Of a stretch of DNA of 13,860 bases, positions 6,237 through 11,947 are shown in pieces. The notes under the pieces were generated by a model. The model made no database searches. It worked only from the letters and a program-made list of their open reading frames with translations, and was not told the DNA's origin. The stretch is from contig JACMMG010000003.1 in the NCBI GenBank assembly GCA_014379165.1, positions 1 to 13,860 on the forward strand, read 5' to 3'. The DNA comes from Candidatus Parcubacteria bacterium. GTDB lineage: Bacteria > Patescibacteriota > Minisyncoccia > Phycocordibacterales > SBAW01. A program made the position numbers and the translations under genes. How positions within the stretch are numbered: the first letter of the stretch is position 1; the number at the start of each line of letters is the position of its first letter.

Positions 6237-6884
6237 ATGCAAAAACGAAAGCCAGGAGTCATACCCCAAATTGTGCGCCATCCGATATCGTTTTCGGTTT
6301 CTTTCTTCGTGATTTTTTTCCTCATGCTTGCGTTTCTTTCAAGTGTTGACGCATTGCCTGAAAAAACTTCCGCGCATTCAAATGCAACTGAAGTTCAAAC
6401 CCCGGTTGTTGTTAAAGAGCCCGTTGCAATAGAAAATCCTGAGGCTCCTGTACGGATTGTTATCAAATCGGCAGGCGTTGATGCAACCGTTGCAAACCCT
6501 GTTTCAACCAAGGTAAGCGTGCTTGACGCTTCGCTCCATAGTGGAGCCGCGCGCTACCCGACCTCGGCATTGCTTGGCACTTCAGGCACGGTGCTTCTTT
6601 TTGGCCACTCTTCGAACTTAGCGGTAGTCCACAATAAGGCGTACAAAACTTTTAACAATATTGAAAAACTCAAAGCGGGGAGTGTTGTAAGCGTGTATTC
6701 GGACACTACGGAATATCGCTACAAGGTAACCGGGGTACGGCTTGCTGACGCAAGTGAAGACGTGATACAACTTCCCAAAACTGGCAGGCACCTTGTACTT
6801 GTTACCTGCGATAACTTCACCTCAAAAAGCGCACGATTCGTTGTAACCGCAGATTTTGTAGGGACATACTCGCTCGGGAATTAA
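6237..6884 (+). CDS. Sortase (transpeptidase), class D/E-like
   Basis: Sortases cut a C-terminal sorting motif after Thr and join the protein to a cell-surface nucleophile. The product is 215 aa: a short basic N-terminus, one membrane segment (~17-36), a linker, and a sortase fold (~71-208). The catalytic triad can be read directly: His124 in LFGHSS, Cys191 in LVLVTCDN and Arg200 in KSARFVV. The spacing and the GxxVLLFGHS / LVTC motifs fit class D/E or related housekeeping sortases; the exact class is not certain. The ATG is preceded by no SD but by a strong promoter and a 5' hairpin. The likely substrates are the proteins at 7881-8996 and 9910-11697, whose C-termini carry [IV]PYTG before a membrane segment. 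No classic LPXTG protein is seen in the window. Confidence 0.9.
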   Translation: MQKRKPGVIPQIVRHPISFSVSFFVIFFLMLAFLSSVDALPEKTSAHSNATEVQTPVVVKEPVAIENPEAPVRIVIKSAGVDATVANPVSTKVSVLDASLHSGAARYPTSALLGTSGTVLLFGHSSNLAVVHNKAYKTFNNIEKLKAGSVVSVYSDTTEYRYKVTGVRLADASEDVIQLPKTGRHLVLVTCDNFTSKSARFVVTADFVGTYSLGN

Positions 6885-6900
6885 TCCGCCAGCTGGCGGA
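6885..6900. repeat. 16-bp perfect palindrome abutting the sortase stop codon
   Basis: TCCGCCAGCTGGCGGA is its own reverse complement and starts at the base after TAA. It has no U-tract, so it is not an ordinary terminator. It may be a short interspersed palindrome or a 3'-end stabiliser. Confidence 0.5.
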
Positions 6901-6975
6901 CCTGCGCGGCTATGCCTCTGTAAATCTGTCGAAGATAAGAACGGAGACGAGGCTCGTTAACAAGGAAGAAGAAAA

Positions 6976-7740
6976 ATGGAACAGCAGCTGGAACTACCGC
7001 TGGGGCTTCCGCCTCGGGTGGTGGCTCCGGCACGTTCGATTAGCGTAGTTGCTCGAGAACTCGGGGATGCGTTAGGGGATGTATTAGATTCTCCGTTACG
7101 CATCGTTGAGTATCTCGAACAACTTAGGACTGAACCCGCCGACGAATTGTCTATCGACAACTCGCGGCATGATCAGGAAGAGGATGAAACAATGCGTGAC
7201 GCCCTGACTGCAACTCTGAAATACACCTTTGCGGCCCTAGTCGGCGTGATCCTTTGGGTCGGCGTCGTTACGCCTTCGTGGCATACCAGTGATCTGTGTG
7301 TCCGCGGCTTGCGGTGTTTCATCTGGGACAAGCCGATGGTGACTGTTGCGGCCCCTGTCGCCGCCGATCCTACGGCCACGGCTTCGGACACTACGGTGCT
7401 CGTTGCTCCGCCCACTCAACCGGTTGGGGCGATGGTGCCTGGTGGAAGCGTTACCATCATGACAGTCGGCGGGGGCTTGGCAATTCCGACCAAGCCGCTC
7501 ATTGATGTGCTCGCTCCCGTCGTTCACCAGGGAGACGAGAATACCTACACGGCGGCCACCAAGTACACTGACCAGAAGGTCGGCAGCATCTACCTGGACG
7601 TAAGCTGTGCCGGCGAGCAGATGCAGTGGTACATCGACCATCCGGGCGATCCCGGCCCGGCACCTGACTCGGTCTGCCCGCCGCCTCCGGCACCGGCAGT
7701 GGTACCTGCGCCGGCTACTACGGACGTTCCAAACAGCTGA
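6976..7740 (+). CDS. Single-pass membrane protein with N-terminal QLELPL motif
   Basis: I do not recognise a family. The 254-aa product has a cytoplasmic region (1-80) beginning MEQQLELPLGLPP, one membrane segment (~84-100), and an extracytoplasmic Ala/Pro/Val-rich part with four Cys (108, 114, 211, 234) and a proline-rich end. QLELPL matches the hexapeptide form of beta-sliding-clamp-binding motifs (QLSLPL in E. coli Hda); any clamp interaction here is inference. Two starts look usable: ATG 6976 behind AAGGAAGAAG, and ATG 7192 (residue 73) behind GGAAGAGG at eight bases. The shorter product would lack the motif but keep the membrane segment. No promoter is evident in the 91-base gap after the sortase gene, so co-transcription is likely. 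It is more GC-rich than the sortase gene. Confidence 0.75.
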   Translation: MEQQLELPLGLPPRVVAPARSISVVARELGDALGDVLDSPLRIVEYLEQLRTEPADELSIDNSRHDQEEDETMRDALTATLKYTFAALVGVILWVGVVTPSWHTSDLCVRGLRCFIWDKPMVTVAAPVAADPTATASDTTVLVAPPTQPVGAMVPGGSVTIMTVGGGLAIPTKPLIDVLAPVVHQGDENTYTAATKYTDQKVGSIYLDVSCAGEQMQWYIDHPGDPGPAPDSVCPPPPAPAVVPAPATTDVPNS

Positions 7741-7775
7741 CAGCGTCCAAAGCTGTTAGCATCTTCTTCCTAGGC

Positions 7776-7816
7776 TCGGGTGCGCACGACTATGTTGTGC
7801 GCAACCCGACCTCTTT
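7776..7816 (+). terminator. Probable terminator of the sortase-membrane protein transcript
   Basis: TCGGGTGCGCAC (7776-7787) pairs with GTGCGC-A-ACCCGA (7797-7809): 12 pairs and one bulge, followed by the moderately U-rich CCTCTTTT. The tail is imperfect, so termination may be partial. Confidence 0.55.
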
Positions 7817-7872
7817 TAAAGAGCCTGTACAAATTTTGTAACGGACTTTTTAAAAGAGGTTGAAAAACCTCT
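7809..7872 (+). promoter_or_regulatory. Competing inverted repeats before the Gly-rich gene
   Basis: ACCTCTTTTAAA (7809-7820) and TTTAAAAGAGGT (7849-7860) are perfect 12-bp arms around an inner TACAA-ATT-TTGTA hairpin. The right arm overlaps AGAGGTT (7855-7861), which can pair instead with AACCTCT (7866-7872) around a GAAA loop. The two pairings exclude each other and lie just upstream of the ATG at 7881, so a leader switch is conceivable; no ligand or peptide is apparent. Confidence 0.4.
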
Positions 7873-7880
7873 ACAAAAAA

Positions 7881-8996
7881 ATGAAACATATATTTTTCAT
7901 AACACTCATCCTCTCCTTACAATTCGGGGCGGCTTCTGCTGTGCATGCACAGGCAATTAGTTATGGAAGCTACGCAAGCGGATACGGAGAAAATAACGAC
8001 GCGTATGCGGGCGGCAATGCAGCATACGATGGAAGTACTTCCAACAATTATGGTGGTTCATCTGGCTATGGCGGCAGCGCAGGATATGCGGGGTGGTCTA
8101 GCGGATCAGGAGGATACAGGAGCGGATATGGTGGTACCTCAGACGCGTATGGTGCTACCTCGAATTCATTCGGTGGATATTCCGATAGTTACGGCGGCAC
8201 GTCAGATTCTTTTGGAGGGTATTCAAGCGGATATGGCGGTACAAATTCTGCATATGGTGGCACTTCAAATGGGTATGGAGGAACTTCAGACTCGTTCGGC
8301 GGATACTCAAGCGGTTACGGTGGTACTTCAAATTCCTACGGCGGATACTCAAGCGGGTATGGTGGTTCAAGTGGCTACGGAGGCTCTTCCGGATACGGCG
8401 GATCATCAGGATATGGCGGCAGCGCAGGCTATGGCGGTTCCGCTGGATACGGTGGAAGTGCTGGTTACGGAGGATCAGCAGGCTATGGCGGTTCTGCCGG
8501 ATATGGCGGATCATCTGGCTACGGTGGAACGGGAAGCGCATATGGCGGATCAAAAGGGTATGGAGGAACTGGTGCCGCCTTTGGAGGCAGTAAAGGTTAC
8601 GGAGGCTCAAGTGGGTACGGAGGATCAGGGAAGTGTGTAATAGGTCCGAAGGGTGTTGAGTGTATTTCACTTGCAGCAATTCCGTATACTGGCATAAATT
8701 TAGGGCCCGTCGGCCAAGTAGTTTACTGGGCGTTCATACTCTTTTGGTGCTTGCTTGCCGCGTACTTGCTGGCAATTAAACGCGTACAAAACGACATTTT
8801 TATTTGGCTGAAACTCGTTTTATTCGGGGAAAGTGAAATAGAAGAAGAAAAAGAGACGACCTACACAATCGCGCATATTTCTCAAGTGCCTCCATCGGTT
8901 TTAATTAGCATTCGAGAAGGTGCAGTGCTCCCAACAATCGATGAAGCAGCGCCCGATGTTGACCCATTCATTGCGACTCAAATAAAGCGTGATTAG
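7881..8996 (+). CDS. Gly/Tyr/Ser-rich surface protein with PYTG sorting module
   Basis: The 371-aa product from ATG 7881 (an in-frame TTG at 7860 is less likely: its GAGG would abut the codon). A signal peptide (MKHIFFITLILSLQFGAASAVHA) precedes a low-complexity region (~50-250) of GYGGS/GYGGT-type units, such as SSGYGG, SAGYGG, GGTSDSFGGYSSGYGG. These recall silk, eggshell and other elastomeric proteins by composition only. A two-Cys segment (KCVIGPKGVEC) leads to AAIPYTGINLGPVG (PYTG at 268-271), one membrane segment (~279-302, YWAFILFWCLLAAYLLAIKRV), and a cytoplasmic tail of ~70 residues ending DPFIATQIKRD. The last part is homologous to the C-terminus of the 9910-11697 protein. Likely sortase substrate forming a flexible surface layer or fibre. 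Confidence 0.85.
   Translation: MKHIFFITLILSLQFGAASAVHAQAISYGSYASGYGENNDAYAGGNAAYDGSTSNNYGGSSGYGGSAGYAGWSSGSGGYRSGYGGTSDAYGATSNSFGGYSDSYGGTSDSFGGYSSGYGGTNSAYGGTSNGYGGTSDSFGGYSSGYGGTSNSYGGYSSGYGGSSGYGGSSGYGGSSGYGGSAGYGGSAGYGGSAGYGGSAGYGGSAGYGGSSGYGGTGSAYGGSKGYGGTGAAFGGSKGYGGSSGYGGSGKCVIGPKGVECISLAAIPYTGINLGPVGQVVYWAFILFWCLLAAYLLAIKRVQNDIFIWLKLVLFGESEIEEEKETTYTIAHISQVPPSVLISIREGAVLPTIDEAAPDVDPFIATQIKRD
8049..8630 (+). repeat. Degenerate GYGG-coding tandem repeats
   Basis: About 580 bp encode mostly 6-residue [SA][SAK]GYGG[ST] units and longer GGYSSGYGGTS[ND] units. Glycine codons GGA, GGC and GGT and serine codons vary freely between copies, so the array is not a recent slippage product. Lack of stop codons in other frames produces long spurious frames here. 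Confidence 0.85.
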
Positions 8997-9026
8997 AAGG
9001 CTTTTTTAGTATAGTCAAGAGGGGGC

Positions 9027-9055
9027 TTGACAAAATGCTCTTGAGGGTGTATACT
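9027..9055 (+). promoter_or_regulatory. Consensus promoter for the nine-cysteine protein gene
   Basis: TTGACA (9027-9032), 17-nt spacer, TATACT (9050-9055): the best promoter in the window. The -35 box is the right half of the inverted repeat GTCAAG-AGGGGG-CTTGAC (9014-9031), similar to the palindrome at 6120-6140. The start of transcription would be near 9062, leaving a leader of about 109 nt. Confidence 0.8.
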
Positions 9056-9170
9056 AGAGGGTAGGTTGAAGTGGAGGGCAAAGTGTGGCAATCTGCCTCG
9101 CAGAACTCCCCGCAAAAATTGAATGCAAACGCGGCCCGCTTTAGAGCGAGAGCACGCATGGAGAACGAGA

Positions 9171-9746
9171 ATGACGAAGTCTTTCTGGTTGATGGTTACG
9201 AGCGTGGCCCTTGCCGCGCTTGTCGAACTCAATGCCGGCGGCGCCTTCGCGGCGGATATACCCAGTGGTTACCCCGTTGAGGTAGGCATTCCTGCCTACT
9301 CGTGCGAGGAAATGGGCAATTGTCCGACGGTTATTCAGGAACCGCGGGCATCGCATTGTCGTCGAGGTTCAGCTTGCGACGAACTCTATCGTCGCAATAC
9401 GCGCAGCACCTCAGTGGCTCTCGTTCGGCCGGCGCCTGTCGCCGGCTGCGTCTGGCATTACCAGGCGCAGGCGAGTGCCGGGATCGTGTATCCCGGCAAC
9501 TACGTGAGTGCCACAGGCGGCCATGACGGCGAAATCACGGGCGGATGGGAGCGGTCGGACCTGTGGGTTCCATCACCGGTCTCCCATTATCCGGCTGGCG
9601 GCTGGCGGTTAGTCTGTGACTTTGCAGGAGGTGTCGAGACCTTCTGCGATGCCAACGGGCACTACACGCGCCGTGGCAACGAGATCTATCTGTGCGGCGT
9701 CAACGGGACGACGTGCAGAAAGATGGGTCTCCTCAGCGGTGACTAG
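9171..9746 (+). CDS. Secreted cysteine-rich protein, 191 aa
   Basis: I do not recognise a family. ATG 9171 is chosen because GGAG lies seven bases upstream and the sequence then begins with a good signal peptide (MTKSFWLMVTSVALAALVELNAGGAFA, cleavage near residue 27); the frame runs upstream another 16 codons. The mature part (~164 aa) has nine Cys (45, 51, 63, 69, 93, 149, 159, 175, 182), implying several disulfides and one unpaired Cys. It is Gly/Trp/Tyr-rich (WHYQAQASAGIVYPGNYVSATGGHDGE read in parts, GGWERSDLWV, YPAGGWRLVCDF). There is no membrane anchor or PYTG motif. It stands between the two putative sortase substrates but has its own strong promoter. It is distinctly GC-rich and SD-led, unlike its flanking genes, so it may have a different origin. 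Confidence 0.8.
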   Translation: MTKSFWLMVTSVALAALVELNAGGAFAADIPSGYPVEVGIPAYSCEEMGNCPTVIQEPRASHCRRGSACDELYRRNTRSTSVALVRPAPVAGCVWHYQAQASAGIVYPGNYVSATGGHDGEITGGWERSDLWVPSPVSHYPAGGWRLVCDFAGGVETFCDANGHYTRRGNEIYLCGVNGTTCRKMGLLSGD

Positions 9747-9772
9747 CACCTTGCGGCACGTTTCGAACTGTT

Positions 9773-9801
9773 CGGCGGGAGAAGCAAGACTTCTCCCGCC
9801 G
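9773..9801 (+). terminator. Strong hairpin after the nine-cysteine gene
   Basis: CGGCGGGAGAAG-CAAGA-CTTCTCCCGCCG: a 12-bp perfect stem 26 bases after the stop codon. The following bases (GGCAAAATTACTTTTG) do not form a proper U-tract, so it is a candidate terminator or 3' stabiliser. Confidence 0.5.
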
Positions 9802-9827
9802 GGCAAAATTACTTTTGAAATATCTAG

Positions 9828-9890
9828 GTATCGGCAGTGAAATACTTCACTTTCGATATCCGGATATATCCGGAGGAGATTATTAAAAGG
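9828..9890 (+). promoter_or_regulatory. Nested palindromes upstream of the five-Ig gene
   Basis: GTGAA-ATAC-TTCAC (9837-9850) lies within a weaker GGTATCG/CGATATCC repeat, followed by the perfect 14-bp palindrome CCGGATATATCCGG (9860-9873). GGAGGAG and AAAAGG stand 20-40 bases before ATG 9910, too far for a normal SD. TTGAAA (9815-9820) with TGAAAT 17 bases on is a weak promoter candidate that would place the palindrome in the leader. An operator role is plausible but unproven. Confidence 0.4.
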
Positions 9891-9909
9891 TTATAGAAAA
9901 ATTTAGCAT

Positions 9910-11697
9910 ATGAATTCCATTACAAGAATTTCGATAGTAAGCATCACTGCGGCATTTGCGCTTGCGGGAGCATTTTTCCTGCTTGCTCCGTCATTTAATG
10001 CACAGGCCGCTGAAGGCGGCTGTTGCGGCGGCGGAGCAGGGAGCTTCGGTCATAACGACAATGGCAACACAGTTACTCAGCGTCCTCCGTCCGACGAAGA
10101 GCGCCGGGTAGTAACTCCTGCGCCAATTTGTACGCTTAGCGTATCGCCTAGTCCGATAACGCACCTCGACGAGGCACAGCTCACTTGGAGCACCTCAAAC
10201 GTAACGTCAGTTACTTTCACAAGCACTAATGGTGACTCGTCTACTTCAAATCTATCAAGTGGCTCAATACGGGTTTCTCCTGATCGTACGACAACCTACA
10301 CAGGTGTCTTTAGGGGTCCTGGTGGCAGTGTGACCTGCAATGCAACTCTAACCATCGTGCCGGTACCTCCACCGCCACCGCCACCTGCACAGGCACCAGT
10401 TTGCAGCATGTATGCAAGCCGCACGTCAGTTCAAAAAGGCGAAACGGTAAATATCACATGGACAAGCTCGAATGCCACTGCGGCACAAATATCACCCGAG
10501 TTTGGCGGTGAACCGACAAATAGCACCCGCACGACTTCGGCTCTCCAACAGACGACAACCTATTCCGGTGTCTTTACCGGACCTGGAGGCTCTGTTACTT
10601 GCAGCGTGACTATAACCGTCACCACTCCTCCTCCACCTCCTCATTACGATGCACCGGTGTGTATGTTGTACGCGTCGCCTTCGACTATCGAAAAAGGCAA
10701 CAGCGCGACTCTCTCATGGAATTCCACCAACGCAACGAGCGCTACGTTCAACCAGGGCATTGGCTCGGTTGCACCAGACGGTTCACGCTCGGTATCTCCT
10801 CAGCAAACGACAACCTACACCGGTACCTTTAGTGGTCAAGGTGGCACGGTAACTTGCAGCAAAACGATTACTGTTATTGTCCCTCATAAGCCAGGACCTA
10901 CCTGCGAGATGTGGGTTTCGCCTTCCTCTATAAAAAAAGGCGATGATGCAAAACTTAGCTGGGCTTCTACGAATGCAAATTCCGCAACTATCAACCAGGG
11001 CATTGGCTCAGTTGATGTTGATGACTCAGTAACAGTTTCGCCAAACAAGACGACCACATACACAGGCACGTTCTATGGCAGCAATGGCCAGCAAGTGACC
11101 TGCAATGCAACGGTTATTGTAAAGACAAAAGTTCCGCACAAAAATCTTTCTTGCGACCTTGAGGTGTCTGACAACAAAGTGTCTTCAGGCGACAAAGTAA
11201 CTCTTACCTGGGACAGTGAAGATGCAGACAAAGGCTCTATAAACCACGGCATCGGCCGCGTTAATGAAAGCGGTTCTAAAAAAGTAACTATCAAAGACAC
11301 AACTACCTTTACCGGTACGTTCTCTAACGATGATGACGAAGTTACTTGCAAAGTAACTGTCAAAGTAGAAGACCATTACATACCGCTTCCTCCGCAGACT
11401 CCGTATGTGACACTTTCTTCAGTACCATACACCGGTCTTGACTTGGGACCTGTTGGAACAGTTGTCTACTGGAGCTTCATGGTCCTGTGGTGCTTACTTG
11501 CGGCATACCTTATTGCAATCAAGCGCGTGCATGAAGCAGTGCTTGCTAGCGTAAAGGGATTCCTCTTTGGCGAATACGAAGAGACTGGCTCAACTACTGA
11601 GATACCATCTCCGTATCAGGCGCCTATAGATCCTGCACCTGTCCTCAATATGGATCCTTTCCTCGCCTCCCAGCTTAACCGCAATACGCGAGCATAA
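9910..11697 (+). CDS. Five-Ig-repeat surface protein with PYTG sorting module
   Basis: The 595-aa product has a signal peptide (~1-33, ...FNAQA), then the mature N-terminus AEGGCCGGG and the conserved NDNGNTVTQRPPS (49-61). Five Ig-like repeats of ~73 residues follow (about 74-150, 165-237, 251-322, 332-404, 415-486). Each starts with Cys, contains LTW/LSW.S.N, and ends TTTYTGTF....VTC, so one disulfide per domain is likely. Linkers are Pro-rich (PVPPPPPPP, TPPPPP). The C-terminus has SVPYTGLDLGPVG (PYTG 506-509), a membrane segment (~516-537) and a 58-residue tail with DPFLASQLNRN, homologous to the Gly-rich protein. Likely a rod-like surface protein handled by the sortase. Repeats 3 and 4 (NQGIGSV) are most alike. 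No SD precedes the ATG, which opens directly into the signal peptide. Confidence 0.9.
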   Translation: MNSITRISIVSITAAFALAGAFFLLAPSFNAQAAEGGCCGGGAGSFGHNDNGNTVTQRPPSDEERRVVTPAPICTLSVSPSPITHLDEAQLTWSTSNVTSVTFTSTNGDSSTSNLSSGSIRVSPDRTTTYTGVFRGPGGSVTCNATLTIVPVPPPPPPPAQAPVCSMYASRTSVQKGETVNITWTSSNATAAQISPEFGGEPTNSTRTTSALQQTTTYSGVFTGPGGSVTCSVTITVTTPPPPPHYDAPVCMLYASPSTIEKGNSATLSWNSTNATSATFNQGIGSVAPDGSRSVSPQQTTTYTGTFSGQGGTVTCSKTITVIVPHKPGPTCEMWVSPSSIKKGDDAKLSWASTNANSATINQGIGSVDVDDSVTVSPNKTTTYTGTFYGSNGQQVTCNATVIVKTKVPHKNLSCDLEVSDNKVSSGDKVTLTWDSEDADKGSINHGIGRVNESGSKKVTIKDTTTFTGTFSNDDDEVTCKVTVKVEDHYIPLPPQTPYVTLSSVPYTGLDLGPVGTVVYWSFMVLWCLLAAYLIAIKRVHEAVLASVKGFLFGEYEETGSTTEIPSPYQAPIDPAPVLNMDPFLASQLNRNTRA

Positions 11698-11716
11698 GGA
11701 AAAGAAGCGGATGCAC

Positions 11717-11739
11717 CTCTTACAAGATTTTTAAGAGGG
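11717..11739. repeat. Small inverted repeat after the five-Ig gene
   Basis: CCTCTTA and TAAGAGG are 7-bp arms around CAAGATTTT. It resembles in layout the CCTCTTTTAAA / TTTAAAAGAGG repeat before the Gly-rich gene. Role unknown. Confidence 0.35.
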
Positions 11740-11764
11740 AAGTACAGCCTCCAAAGCATTGTCA

Positions 11765-11797
11765 GCAAAACCCCGGCGCTTCGCGCCGGGGTTTTGC
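11765..11797 (+). terminator. Strong terminator behind the five-Ig gene
   Basis: GCAAAACCCCGGCGC-TTC-GCGCCGGGGTTTTGC: 15-bp perfect arms with a UUUU run within the 3' arm. The A and T tracts are symmetrical, so it could work in both directions. Confidence 0.8.
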
Positions 11798-11860
11798 GTT
11801 ACCGCGATTGTCGGAGGCGTTTGACCGGATGGTATTTTTAGTTCGCAGTAGTGGTATTCA

Positions 11861-11889
11861 TTGAAAATTAACTTGAAGTTACGGATAGT
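11861..11889 (+). promoter_or_regulatory. Promoter of the ten-repeat protein gene
   Basis: TTGAAA (11861-11866), 17-nt spacer, GATAGT (11884-11889). Transcription would start near 11896, about 52 nt before the ATG at 11948. This rules out translation from the TTG at 11861. Confidence 0.6.
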
Positions 11890-11947
11890 TAGGGGGTGTA
11901 CCTGGGAGCTTCGGTGCGTTTATTTAGATTATCGAACTAACAGGATT

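Noticed and set aside
7945..8679. Long frames overlapping the Gly-rich gene on both strands
   Set aside because: They arise because the GYGG-coding repeat lacks stop codons in other frames. They have no signal, start context or known motif.
9071..9280. Alternative 69-aa frame at the start of the nine-cysteine gene
   Set aside because: No SD, and it overlaps in another frame a gene with a clear SD and signal peptide.
10012..10039. Lipoprotein lipobox at the CC of AEGGCCG
   Set aside because: The residues before Cys are E-G-G, which do not fit [LVI][ASTVI][GAS]C, and a normal signal-peptidase I site (AQA) lies just upstream.
11861..11947. N-terminal extension of the ten-repeat protein from TTG 11861
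   Set aside because: It overlaps the promoter and would put 29 non-hydrophobic residues before a good signal peptide.
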